From assembly GCA_949283575.1 (NCBI GenBank), contig CASDSU010000031.1:124001-188000 (forward strand): DNA of 64,000 nt. The letters run 5' to 3'. The position numbers were made by a program, and so were the translations under genes. How positions within the stretch are numbered: position 1 is the first letter of the stretch; each line of letters starts with the position of its first letter. The notes beneath the pieces were generated by a model. The model saw only the letters and a list, made by a program, of their open reading frames with translations. It made no database searches and was not told where the DNA came from. Shown piece after piece: positions 47,061 to 56,132 of this stretch. This stretch comes from an uncultured Eubacteriales bacterium. GTDB taxonomy: Bacteria > Bacillota > Clostridia > TANB77 > UBA1234.

Positions 47061-47143
47061 TATTAAGTGACAATTATAGTTAATTATGATGTATAATTTT
47101 GGCATATAACGAAATTTTATAAATAGTAATGAGAGGAGCAAAA

Positions 47144-47602
47144 ATGAAAGCTGTTGTTCAAAGAGTTAGAGATTCAAAACTTGTAATCGATAATGAGTTA
47201 TATTCGAGCATAGATAATGGACTTTTGGTATTGCTTGGTGTTACTCACGGAGATACGGAGAATGATGCAAAAGTTTTAGCAGAGAAGATTTCAAAGCTTA
47301 GAATTTTTGAAGATGAAAATGAGAAGATGAATTTATCTGTAATGGATGTTAAAGGTTCTCTTCATATAGTTTCACAGTTTACTTTGTATGCAGATTCACA
47401 TCATGGAAATAGACCTAGTTTTATTAATGCTGCAGAGCCTTCTAGAGCTAACGAATTGTACGAATATTTTGTTAAGTATTGCAAAGAAAACATTGGAATA
47501 AATGTTGCTACTGGTTCGTTTGGAGCTTCGATGCAAGTTTCTTTCACAAATTGTGGACCAGTTACAATTATTTTAGAATGTGTAGATGGAAAAATTTTAT
47601 AA
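47144..47602 (+). CDS. dtd: D-aminoacyl-tRNA deacylase
   Basis: Clears D-amino acids from mischarged tRNA. 152 residues: MKAVVQRVRDSKLVID start, SQFTLYADSHHGNRPSF (catalytic SQ-x-TL) and NCGPVTIILE (the GPVT motif). The ATG at 47144 follows GAGAGGAGC. Confidence 0.95.
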   Translation: MKAVVQRVRDSKLVIDNELYSSIDNGLLVLLGVTHGDTENDAKVLAEKISKLRIFEDENEKMNLSVMDVKGSLHIVSQFTLYADSHHGNRPSFINAAEPSRANELYEYFVKYCKENIGINVATGSFGASMQVSFTNCGPVTIILECVDGKIL

Positions 47603-47617
47603 GAGATAGGAGATAAC

Positions 47618-49765
47618 ATGGATTCAATAAATGAAAAATTAGTCAAAGAATTTAGTCTTAAACCATTTCAAGTAGAAAACGCAATTAAATTGATTGATGA
47701 AGGAAATACAATTCCTTTCATTGCGAGATATAGAAAAGAAGCTACTGGAGAGATGAGCGATGAACAACTTCGTGATATGTTTGATAGACTTACATATTTA
47801 AGAAATTTGGAGAAGAGAAAAGAAGAAGTTATTCGTTTGATTGATGAGCAAGGTAAGCTTGATGAAGAACTTCAAAATAAAATCTTGGCAAGTGAGACTA
47901 TGACTGAAGTTGAGGATTTATATAGACCTTACAAGCAAAAGAAGAGAACGAGAGCTACTGTTGCTAAAGAGAAAGGGCTAGAGCCACTTGCGCTTATAAT
48001 ATTTGAACAAACTGAAGTTGTTGATTTGATAGCAAGAGCTACTGAGTTTATTGATGAAGAAAAAGGAGTAACGTCTGCTGAAGAGGCGATTCAAGGAGCT
48101 AAAGATATTGTCGCTGAAATGATTTCGGATGTTGCTGAATATAGAAAAGAAATTAGAAAAATTATTTATGCCAAAGGATTGATTGCTTCAAAGGCTTCTA
48201 AAGAAGAGGAAAAATCGGTTTATGAAATGTATTATGATTATTCAGAACCAGTAGCAAAAATTCCAAGTCACAGAATTCTTGCGATTAATAGAGGTGAGAA
48301 AGAAGAGTTTTTAAAAGTAAAAATTGAAGAAACTGATGAGCCAATTATTGAATATTTGAATGGACAAGTTATTATTGAAAATAGTCCATATGTAGATGTA
48401 CTTAAGGAAGTTGTTGAAGATTCATATAAACGTTTAATTAAGCCATCTGTTGAAAACGAAGTTAGAGGAGAACTTACTGAAGTTGCTGAAGAGCAAGCTA
48501 TAAAAGTATTTGGACAAAATGCGAAGAAACTATTGCTACAACCACCGCTAAAAGGTTTGACAGTAATGGGATTTGACCCAGCTTACAGGACTGGATGTAA
48601 GATTGCAGTAATTGATGAAACTGGTAAGTTATTAGATACAACAACTGTATATCCAACAGAACCTCAAAATGATGTTGCGGGTGCTAAGAAAAAATTATTA
48701 GAGCTTATAAATGCTCATAAAATAAATATGATTGCGATTGGTAATGGTACTGCTTCAAGAGAATCTGAAATGTTTGTTGCTGAAATGATAAAAGAAGTTA
48801 AGCATAATATTTATTATGCGATGGTTAGTGAAGCTGGTGCTTCTGTATATTCAGCTTCAAAACTTGCAACTGAAGAATATCCAGATATTAATGTTTCTTT
48901 AAGAGGAGCAATATCAATTGCGAGAAGGCTTCAAGATCCGCTTGCAGAGCTTGTTAAGATTGATCCAAAGAGCATTGGAGTTGGACAGTATCAACATGAT
49001 GTAAATCAAAAGAGACTTGAAGAAAGTTTAACAGGTGTTGTTGAAGATGCAGTTAATAGCATAGGTGTTGATTTGAATACGGCGACACCATCACTTTTAA
49101 AATATGTTTCAGGTGTTAGTAAGACTGTTGCAAATAATATTGTAAAATATAGAGATGAACATGGAAAATTAAAGGATAGAAAAGAATTATTAAAAGTTTC
49201 TAAACTTGGTCCAGCAGCGTTTACACAATGTGCAGGTTTCCTTAGAATTCTTGATGGGAAAAATCCTTTAGATAATACATCAGTGCATCCTGAAAGTTAT
49301 GAAGCTGCAGAGAAAATTCTTGGAAGTATTGGCTTTGTGCCAAACGATTTAAGAGAAAAACTTGGAGAGGTTAAAGCTAAATTGGCAACAATAGTTCCAG
49401 AGAAAATTGCAGAAGAGCTTGAAATAGGTGTGCCAACAGTTAAGGATATAATAAAAGAACTTCAAAAGCCTGGAAGAGATCCTAGAGAGGATATGCCAAA
49501 ACCAGTACTTCGTAGTGATGTTCTTAAAATGGAAGATCTAACAGAGGGAATGATACTTACAGGAACTGTTCGTAATGTTATTGATTTCGGTGCGTTTGTT
49601 GATATCGGAGTTAAAAATGACGGGTTAGTACATATTTCTGAACTTAGCGAAAAATTCGTTAAAAATCCTATGGATGTGGTTTCTGTTGGTGATGTCGTAA
49701 AGGTTAGAGTTATAAAGATAGATTTAGAAAAGAAAAAGGTTTCATTGTCAATGAAAGGTGTTTAA
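47618..49765 (+). CDS. tex: Tex-family RNA-binding transcription accessory protein
   Basis: 715 residues. The N-terminal helical region contains NTIPFIARYRKEATGEM; then a YqgF-like fold (GFDPAYRTGCKIAVIDETG), HhH motifs (GVDLNTATPSLLKYVSGVS), and a C-terminal S1 domain (LTGTVRNVIDFGAFVDIGVK). Binds nucleic acid; involved in transcription and RNA handling. Starts 16 bp after dtd. Confidence 0.95.
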   Translation: MDSINEKLVKEFSLKPFQVENAIKLIDEGNTIPFIARYRKEATGEMSDEQLRDMFDRLTYLRNLEKRKEEVIRLIDEQGKLDEELQNKILASETMTEVEDLYRPYKQKKRTRATVAKEKGLEPLALIIFEQTEVVDLIARATEFIDEEKGVTSAEEAIQGAKDIVAEMISDVAEYRKEIRKIIYAKGLIASKASKEEEKSVYEMYYDYSEPVAKIPSHRILAINRGEKEEFLKVKIEETDEPIIEYLNGQVIIENSPYVDVLKEVVEDSYKRLIKPSVENEVRGELTEVAEEQAIKVFGQNAKKLLLQPPLKGLTVMGFDPAYRTGCKIAVIDETGKLLDTTTVYPTEPQNDVAGAKKKLLELINAHKINMIAIGNGTASRESEMFVAEMIKEVKHNIYYAMVSEAGASVYSASKLATEEYPDINVSLRGAISIARRLQDPLAELVKIDPKSIGVGQYQHDVNQKRLEESLTGVVEDAVNSIGVDLNTATPSLLKYVSGVSKTVANNIVKYRDEHGKLKDRKELLKVSKLGPAAFTQCAGFLRILDGKNPLDNTSVHPESYEAAEKILGSIGFVPNDLREKLGEVKAKLATIVPEKIAEELEIGVPTVKDIIKELQKPGRDPREDMPKPVLRSDVLKMEDLTEGMILTGTVRNVIDFGAFVDIGVKNDGLVHISELSEKFVKNPMDVVSVGDVVKVRVIKIDLEKKKVSLSMKGV

Positions 49766-49809
49766 ATTATTGATTGGGAGGCCGTATATAATAGAAAGGA
49801 TTGAAAATC

Positions 49810-50400
49810 ATGTTAATAAAAGAACCTAAATTTGAAATTTCAGTTATGAACAAATCTCAATATCCAAAGAATAAGTTACCACAAATTGTTCTTGCTGGTA
49901 AATCAAATGTTGGTAAATCTTCATTTGTAAATTCTCTTTTAAATAGAAAAAGTTTAGCTAGAACAAGTAGTGCACCAGGAAAAACAAGACAAATTAATTT
50001 TTATAATATGGATGAAAAATTTTATTTTGTAGATTTACCTGGATATGGATATTCAGAAATGTCTAAGTCTGAGCAAAAGAAGGTTGGAGATTCAATCGAA
50101 ACATATTTAAGAAATTCTAAGAATATCAATCTTGTTGTTTTGCTGGTTGACATTCGTCATAATCCTACAGAAAACGATAGAATGATGATGGATTACATAA
50201 AAAGTACAGGACATAGATATATTGTGGTTACGTCAAAAGCTGATAAAATAGCAAAGACAAAAGTTCAATCTTATGTTGATAAGATTGCGGAGATTTTAGA
50301 AGTAGATAGTGACTTGATTTTTGCCTATTCTTCAGAAACTAAATTTAATAGAGATTTAATTTGGGAAGTATTAGAAGAATCTTTATCAATAAGAGATTAA
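49810..50400 (+). CDS. ysxC: Ribosome biogenesis GTPase EngB/YsxC
   Basis: 196 residues. G1 GKSNVGKSSFVNSLL, G3 DLPGYGYS, G4 TSKADK. Needed for 50S assembly. The ATG at 49810 lies 9 bp after AAGGA; the TTG at 49801 has no spacing and is unlikely. Confidence 0.95.
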   Translation: MLIKEPKFEISVMNKSQYPKNKLPQIVLAGKSNVGKSSFVNSLLNRKSLARTSSAPGKTRQINFYNMDEKFYFVDLPGYGYSEMSKSEQKKVGDSIETYLRNSKNINLVVLLVDIRHNPTENDRMMMDYIKSTGHRYIVVTSKADKIAKTKVQSYVDKIAEILEVDSDLIFAYSSETKFNRDLIWEVLEESLSIRD

Positions 50401-50447
50401 TTTGAAAATTGGGACAGTTTCCATGTAAAAAAACTCCCCTAGTGCAG

Positions 50448-50482
50448 AAAACCTCTCCCCCGAGTGATGGGGGAGAGGTTTT
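50448..50482 (-). terminator. Hairpin between ysxC and the FtsH-like gene
   Basis: AAAACCTCTCCCCC pairs exactly with GGGGGAGAGGTTTT. It lies downstream of the minus-strand gene and could serve both directions. Confidence 0.75.
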
Positions 50483-50515
50483 TGGTTTGTGAAATGTGTT
50501 TGTAAGAAACTGTTC

Positions 50516-51982
50516 TTACGTAGCCGAATCGGTTTTGTCAGGCTTGGGCTCAATGCCAGCCTCAATATCGGCTGCATCAAGAACCTTCTTGATTTCATTA
50601 CCGAGCAGGACTTCCTGTTTGAGGAGGGCCTGGGTGAGAGCTTCGAGCTGGATGCGATGATCTTTGATGATATCAAGAGTCTGGTTGTACAGTCTCTTGA
50701 GTTCGGACTGCATAATGACTTCAGAGTCATAGAAGAACTTGTCAGAACAGAAGCCATTTTCGTCGTCAAAGACGATAGGCCCAAGATTCTCATCCATACC
50801 GAGCTGCTGATACATAAGAGCAACGCAAGCGTTTGCACTCAAAAGGTCAGCAGAAACACCAGTTGTGGTTTCCCCATAGATGACTTTTTCGGCGGCCATA
50901 CCACCGAGACTGTAGATGATGCTATACTCGAATTCATGCTTGAAAAGACCATGCTTTTCTTCGCCAGCTTCTTCCTGGGTAAGACCGAGGGAGGCTGCAC
51001 GAGGCGTGATTTCAACTCGACCCAAGATGTAATCAGGGTTAGAGTAGTACGCTGCAATGACGTGGCCAGCTTCATGATATGCAGTGGAAATACGCTCTTT
51101 TTCAGTGAGCTTGTTATGCATTTCTCCTGCAACCATAGTCAGCATGACATCATTGAAATCCTTCGCGGAAATGATGTCGTGACCCTTACGAGCAACATAG
51201 AGCATGGTTTCACGAACGATGTATTCGATGTCCTTGGGATACATCCCGAAGGTGTTCTTCGCCAGTCTGTCAGTAGAAACATCATCAGCAAGGTTCAACT
51301 GATACTTCTTGAAGTAGCTCTTGATGAGTTCTTCACGAGTTTTCAGCGTGGGAGGTTGCATGGTGATTGTCTTATTCTGACTGAAAGCGTTGGTTTCAAA
51401 GTAGAAAGCAGGAACTTTGAAACCGTCAGCAGCAGTGGAAAGGAACACGATAGCATTCTTGTTCTTCACAATCTTCGAAATGAGATGATTGTGGAAGAAC
51501 ATCATCTGATTCGTGCCGATAGTTTCGACAGCCGAATAATCGTTGAGCAGAATGATGCATCCGGCAGGCATAGATTCGGCGAGACCAAAAATGAGATCCA
51601 AAATCGTCTTAATCTTCTTAGGGAATGCGCCGAATGCAGATAGACTCATGGTAATGAGCGGAACACCAGCGGTTTTAGCAAGTGCATTAACGAGAATGGA
51701 TTTGCCAGAGCCGGGAGCACCGCCAAGGAGGAATCTAGTGTGAGGACTGAGCAAGGGATCACTTTGGAATTCCTTAATGTTATCAAGGAACTTCAGTGCA
51801 TCCTGCACAATTTCTCTTTCGCTTTCCATACCGATGAGGTCATCGAGGCCGTGAACGAGTTCTTCCGGAAAAGTGACACTTGCATAATATTTTTTCAATC
51901 TTGCAATGTCTCTGGAAGCCTTGGCGCCATTCGTGGAATAGCAGCCGATCAACCGATTACTGGGCTGATGAAACATTTTCAT
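50516..51982 (-). CDS. Soluble FtsH-like AAA+/M41 metalloprotease homologue, foreign codon use, CGG at codon 10
   Basis: 488 residues. Walker A GGAPGSGKS (near residue 93), a weak Walker B (IILLNDYS, Tyr replacing the usual Glu), and the zinc motif HEAGH (303-307) in TAYHEAGHVIAAYY, then YSLGGMAAEKVIYGE as in M41 proteases. FtsH's N-terminal membrane helices are absent and the second region of homology is not clear, so it is a divergent cytosolic member. Codon use is much richer in G+C than the neighbours. It contains one in-frame CGG (51953-51955, tenth codon, SNRLIG), which needs normal triplet reading; a +1 shift there meets TGA immediately. Monocistronic with a consensus promoter. Confidence 0.85.
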   Translation of the reverse strand: MKMFHQPSNRLIGCYSTNGAKASRDIARLKKYYASVTFPEELVHGLDDLIGMESEREIVQDALKFLDNIKEFQSDPLLSPHTRFLLGGAPGSGKSILVNALAKTAGVPLITMSLSAFGAFPKKIKTILDLIFGLAESMPAGCIILLNDYSAVETIGTNQMMFFHNHLISKIVKNKNAIVFLSTAADGFKVPAFYFETNAFSQNKTITMQPPTLKTREELIKSYFKKYQLNLADDVSTDRLAKNTFGMYPKDIEYIVRETMLYVARKGHDIISAKDFNDVMLTMVAGEMHNKLTEKERISTAYHEAGHVIAAYYSNPDYILGRVEITPRAASLGLTQEEAGEEKHGLFKHEFEYSIIYSLGGMAAEKVIYGETTTGVSADLLSANACVALMYQQLGMDENLGPIVFDDENGFCSDKFFYDSEVIMQSELKRLYNQTLDIIKDHRIQLEALTQALLKQEVLLGNEIKKVLDAADIEAGIEPKPDKTDSAT

Positions 51983-52035
51983 AAATGGAATACCTCCTTT
52001 ATGCGTGTTCTATAAGTGAGATTCGCGACAGGTGT

Positions 52036-52065
52036 ATTATATATGCATGAAGTCGTGAATGTCAA
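52036..52065 (-). promoter_or_regulatory. Consensus sigma-A promoter of the FtsH-like gene
   Basis: On the minus strand: TTGACA, 18 bp, TATAAT, followed by AAAGGAGG ahead of the start. Confidence 0.82.
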
Positions 52066-52090
52066 TGGTAAAAGGTGGTATGAAAATAGC

Positions 52091-52120
52091 TTGACAATAT
52101 AATTATTGTTGATGTATAGT
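52091..52120 (+). promoter_or_regulatory. Promoter of the YtrA-type ABC operon
   Basis: TTGACA, 18 bp, TATAGT. The -10 overlaps the operator that follows. Confidence 0.75.
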
Positions 52121-52133
52121 TGTACTAGTACAA
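52120..52133. promoter_or_regulatory. GntR/YtrA-type operator
   Basis: TTGTACTAGTACAA, a perfect 14-bp palindrome, followed by a second half site AGTACAA. It overlaps the -10 and start region, so binding would block transcription. The GntR protein at 55020 is the obvious ligand. Confidence 0.72.
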
Positions 52134-52181
52134 ATAGTACAATGCAGAATAAAAATAATACCACAAAGGGGAGTGAATTCT

Positions 52182-53078
52182 ATGATTCAAATAGCAGGGC
52201 TTACAAAAAGCTTTGGTAAGACTAATGTATTAGAAAATCTCAATTGTACGATAAAAACAGGATGTATATATGGTCTTATCGGAGCTAATGGTGCTGGTAA
52301 ATCAACTTTAATGAGAATAATAACAGGTATTTATCAAAAAGATGCAGGTTCAATAATTGTTGATGGAAAAGAATTGGTTGATGAAGCAGAGCTAAAAGAA
52401 AAAATTGTTTATGTTCCAGATGATTTGTATTTTTTCAAAAATTATACAATAAAAGGAATGATAACATTTTACAAATGCATGTACTCAAAATTTGATGAAT
52501 TGTATGCAAACAAATTATTTGAATTACTAAAATTAGATAAAACTAAAAAAATTGAAACATTTTCAAAAGGTATGAAAAGGCAAACAGCTTTGGTTTTAGC
52601 TCTTTCAACGAATGCTGAATATATGTTCTTTGATGAGACTTTTGATGGAATCGATCCAGTTGTAAGAAATCTTATAAAAAGAATAATTGCTGAAAAGATG
52701 GAAGATAAAGGGTGTACAATAATTGTATCTAGCCACAACCTAAGAGAACTAGAAGATATATGTGATAATTTAGGTCTTCTTTACAAAGGTGGAATTTTAT
52801 TTGAAAGTGATGTTGATACATTAAAAACAAATATGTTTAAAATTCAAATATCTTTAGGAAAAGAATTTTCAAAAGAGAATTTCAAAGATTTTAAAGTATT
52901 AAGCTTTAAGAAAAATGGAAGTGTTGCCACAGTTATAATAGAAGGTGAAAAAGAAAAATGCGAAGAAAAAATAAAAGAAATGAAACCAATAATATTAGAT
53001 TTTCTTCCATTAACTTTAGAAGAAATATTTATATATCAAATGGAGGTGTTAGGATATGAGTTTAACCAAATTATTTAA
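52182..53078 (+). CDS. ABC transporter ATP-binding protein (YtrB-like)
   Basis: 298 residues. Walker A IGANGAGKSTL, signature FSKGMKRQTALV (degenerate LSGGQ), Walker B YMFFDETFDGIDPV and H-loop SSHNLRELE. The C-terminal extension is typical of the YtrB/CcmA exporter group. ATG at 52182 after AAAGGGGAGTG. The permease gene overlaps its end by 23 bp. GntR-regulated; such systems often respond to cell-wall antibiotics. Confidence 0.92.
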   Translation: MIQIAGLTKSFGKTNVLENLNCTIKTGCIYGLIGANGAGKSTLMRIITGIYQKDAGSIIVDGKELVDEAELKEKIVYVPDDLYFFKNYTIKGMITFYKCMYSKFDELYANKLFELLKLDKTKKIETFSKGMKRQTALVLALSTNAEYMFFDETFDGIDPVVRNLIKRIIAEKMEDKGCTIIVSSHNLRELEDICDNLGLLYKGGILFESDVDTLKTNMFKIQISLGKEFSKENFKDFKVLSFKKNGSVATVIIEGEKEKCEEKIKEMKPIILDFLPLTLEEIFIYQMEVLGYEFNQII

Positions 53079-55005
53079 TTTTAAATATTTCAAAGAAAAC
53101 TTAAAGAAATCTAAATCTGTATTATTGTTACTTCTTTTAATATTGCCGATGTTTACAGTATTACAACTTATGAACGATACATCTGTTGATGTTTATACAT
53201 ATCCACTTCTAGGAGTAATAAATATGTTAGCAATGTGTCTTATACCATTTATGCTTTCCCTTACATTATTCGGCTATGTATATAAAAGAAAAAGTGTAGA
53301 TTTTATGGGATCTATGCCGATTAGCAGAAAGACAATATTTACAACAAACACTATTGGTGGAATACTATTAATAATTTTTACCCAATTATTAACATTTGTT
53401 TTGACAATGATTACTTCAAAGTTTATTTCAGCAACAGTATTTACAAAACTAGCATTTGATGTGTTTATTTATCAATCAATTGCATATATTTTTATATTCT
53501 GTTTATCAAATTTAGCGATGAGTTTTTCAGGAAATTTGATGACACAGCTTGTGGTTACGGTGTTGTTTTTCGCAATATATCCAGTTTTAAATGTTTATAT
53601 TAGTGAAAGTGGAGGTTCATATATAAACTTTGATAACTGGGGAGCAAATCTAATTAGATATTACAACCATTTTACTTTACCAATAATGGTTATTGCGAAT
53701 TCGGGCAAAGTGGCAGCTATTTCAATAATAAAAACAATACTTTTATCAATAGTTTATTCATTAATAGGATTATACTTATTTACAAAAAGAAAAATGGAAA
53801 AAGCGGGAGAATCTTTTTCATATGAGATTACTCACTTTATAATTAAAGGCTTAACACTTATTCCTTTCGCAATATTTACAAGAGAATTAATGACTTCAGC
53901 TGACTTTTCTGAAATATGTTTGATTGGTGGAATCATTTTAGTTTATTGGTATGTATATGATTTAGTTACTGCTAAGAAAGTTAAATTGTATAAAAGCGTA
54001 ATTGCACTTGTTTGTTCTTTTGTAATATTATTGGTGTTTCTTGCTATTGGAGTTGCAATTGATGAAAATAGAACAGATAATATAGAAATTGCAGATATAG
54101 ATTATATAATGATTACAGATGATGGATACCGTACTACTAGTTATGGAATTTCAGAGTATGATATGAATAAAAAATATAAAATAACAGACAAAGATGATAT
54201 TAAGAAAATTTTTGAATATATAAATGAAAAGAATGAAATTGTATATATATATGATAAAATAGAGGATGAAAATAAAAATACAATAAATAAAGTATATGAT
54301 TGCAGAATAGAAGCTTATATTAATAAATATGACTTTTTAAGATATTATACATCAATAGATGAAAGCTTGTTAAATGAGATTACTACTAAAGCAGAAGTTA
54401 TTGAAGAAAAATGGGAACTTAAAGATGGTGCGGTATTAGGAAATAAATTTGAAACAATAAAAAAAGAAGAGAAAGATAGAATTATAGAAATTCTTAGAAC
54501 GTTAGAACCAAGACAAATAAGACAAAATCAAGAATATTTATATATAAATGATAGTTACTATATAATTGTACATCAATATGTTGACCATGCAATTGAGACG
54601 TGTGAATATATGTTAGACTCGAATGAGGAACTTAGAAATTTATATGATACAATAAATTTAAGAGAAATGAAATATGTATTGGAAAATAAAAAAGAAAATA
54701 TTGGTAACGTTGAAATCACTTCTATTTTACAACCTAATTCAACAAGAAAGAATGTAGAATATTATTTAAGTTATTATGAAAGTGAAGAGTTTCTTGAATA
54801 TATAGAAGATAATCTTTTAAATCAAGAAGTAGACTATTCAAAAGATATTATTAGTATTATGTTGAGATATAGACGTGATAATGATAGAATGATAACTATA
54901 AAAACAAATGATTATGATGGTGTTATTTCAATGCTTACAAAAGTCGGTGCTATAAATTCATATATTCATAGAGAGGAATACGATTTAGTTCAGGAGATAT
55001 ATTAA
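53056..55005 (+). CDS. ABC transporter permease with large C-terminal domain
   Basis: 649 residues. Seven or so N-terminal hydrophobic segments (VLLLLLLILPMFTVL, LAMCLIPFMLSLTLFGYV, GILLIIFTQLLTFVLTMI and others to about residue 340), then a hydrophilic ~300-residue domain rich in Asp, Glu and Tyr, probably extracellular. Overlap with the ATPase gene indicates coupled synthesis. Substrate unknown. Confidence 0.87.
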   Translation: MSLTKLFNFKYFKENLKKSKSVLLLLLLILPMFTVLQLMNDTSVDVYTYPLLGVINMLAMCLIPFMLSLTLFGYVYKRKSVDFMGSMPISRKTIFTTNTIGGILLIIFTQLLTFVLTMITSKFISATVFTKLAFDVFIYQSIAYIFIFCLSNLAMSFSGNLMTQLVVTVLFFAIYPVLNVYISESGGSYINFDNWGANLIRYYNHFTLPIMVIANSGKVAAISIIKTILLSIVYSLIGLYLFTKRKMEKAGESFSYEITHFIIKGLTLIPFAIFTRELMTSADFSEICLIGGIILVYWYVYDLVTAKKVKLYKSVIALVCSFVILLVFLAIGVAIDENRTDNIEIADIDYIMITDDGYRTTSYGISEYDMNKKYKITDKDDIKKIFEYINEKNEIVYIYDKIEDENKNTINKVYDCRIEAYINKYDFLRYYTSIDESLLNEITTKAEVIEEKWELKDGAVLGNKFETIKKEEKDRIIEILRTLEPRQIRQNQEYLYINDSYYIIVHQYVDHAIETCEYMLDSNEELRNLYDTINLREMKYVLENKKENIGNVEITSILQPNSTRKNVEYYLSYYESEEFLEYIEDNLLNQEVDYSKDIISIMLRYRRDNDRMITIKTNDYDGVISMLTKVGAINSYIHREEYDLVQEIY

Positions 55006-55019
55006 TAGGAGGTGTTTTT

Positions 55020-55367
55020 ATGATAACATTAGATTATCAAAGCAGAACCCCTATATATGAGCAAATTGTGAATGAGATTGAAAGGTATATTTCTCTTGGA
55101 ATACTAAAAGCTGAAGAGCAATTACCTTCAATTAGAGAGTTTGCAATGACTCTTGGAATAAATCCAAATACAGTAAAAAAAGCTTACGAAGAATTAGAAA
55201 GACGTGGGTCGATTACTGTTATTTCGACAAAAGGTACATTCGTTTCTAAGAATATAGGGGGAGTTTCTCAAAGAAAGATAAAAGAAACTATTGAAAAAAT
55301 TAGAGATGAAATACGTGAGCTTGAAAAGCTTGGAATTTCAAAAGATGAAATTTTTAAAAAATTATAA
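55020..55367 (+). CDS. GntR-family regulator, YtrA type
   Basis: 115 residues, the short YtrA layout: wHTH PIYEQIVNEIERYISLGILK, LPSIREFAMTLGINPNTVKKAYEELERRG, then a short helical tail for dimerisation. Last gene of the ABC operon. It probably represses its own operon through the palindrome at 52120. Confidence 0.92.
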   Translation: MITLDYQSRTPIYEQIVNEIERYISLGILKAEEQLPSIREFAMTLGINPNTVKKAYEELERRGSITVISTKGTFVSKNIGGVSQRKIKETIEKIRDEIRELEKLGISKDEIFKKL

Positions 55368-55427
55368 ATAAATTGCAACATAAAGGCATAATGTATAGTC
55401 AAATAAGGTTGTAAAAGAGGTGATATC

Positions 55428-56132
55428 GTGGAAGCAATTATAGAAGTAAAGAATGCAACAAAAATTTATAGGGTTGGTACAGAAAAAATTTTAGCATTAG
55501 ATAATGTAAGTTTCACTATAAATAAAGGTGATTTTTGTTGTTTACTTGGCTCTTCTGGTTCGGGTAAATCGACGTTATTAAATATAATGGCAGGAATTGA
55601 AAAAATAACGTCTGGTGACATATATATAAAGGGAAAAAAGATTACTAAAATGGGAGAGCATCAATTAGCAAAATTTAGACAAAAATATTTAGGCTTTGTT
55701 TTTCAATCATATAATCTTATCAATTCACTTACAGCTCTTGAAAACGTTGAATTACCACTTGTGTTCAAAGAGGAACCTAAAAAGATAAGAATAAAAAAAT
55801 CTAAAGAAATTTTAAGTAAAGTTGGTTTAGAAAAAAGACTTAAGCATAAACCATCTCAAATGAGTGGTGGACAACAACAAAGAGTTGGAATAGCTAGAGC
55901 TTTTGTTGCAAATCCAGAAGTTGTTTTCGCAGATGAACCTACAGGAAATTTAGACAGTAAAACAGCTAAAGAAATAATGGGGATAATTAAACAAATTGCT
56001 GAAGAAAGAAATCAAACTATAGTAATGGTTACACATGATACAGAAATTGCAAAATTTGCAAACAAGATTATTCATATTCATGATGGACATATTGAACGAA
56101 TTGAGGAGGAACAATTAAATGAAGAAAATTAG
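55428..56132 (+). CDS. MacB/LolD-type ABC ATPase
   Basis: 234 residues. Walker A LGSSGSGKSTLLN, Q-loop VFQSYNLINSLTALENVELPL, signature QMSGGQQQRVGIARAF, Walker B VVFADEPTGNLDS, H-loop VTHD. Starts at GTG 55428 after AGAGGTGATATC. First gene of a four-gene exporter set; the next gene starts inside its end. Confidence 0.93.
   Translation: MEAIIEVKNATKIYRVGTEKILALDNVSFTINKGDFCCLLGSSGSGKSTLLNIMAGIEKITSGDIYIKGKKITKMGEHQLAKFRQKYLGFVFQSYNLINSLTALENVELPLVFKEEPKKIRIKKSKEILSKVGLEKRLKHKPSQMSGGQQQRVGIARAFVANPEVVFADEPTGNLDSKTAKEIMGIIKQIAEERNQTIVMVTHDTEIAKFANKIIHIHDGHIERIEEEQLNEEN

Noticed and set aside
50489-51643. Long plus-strand open frame opposite the FtsH-like gene
   Set aside because: It is a shadow of the minus-strand coding sequence; the minus-strand product has Walker A and HEAGH motifs, promoter and ribosome site.
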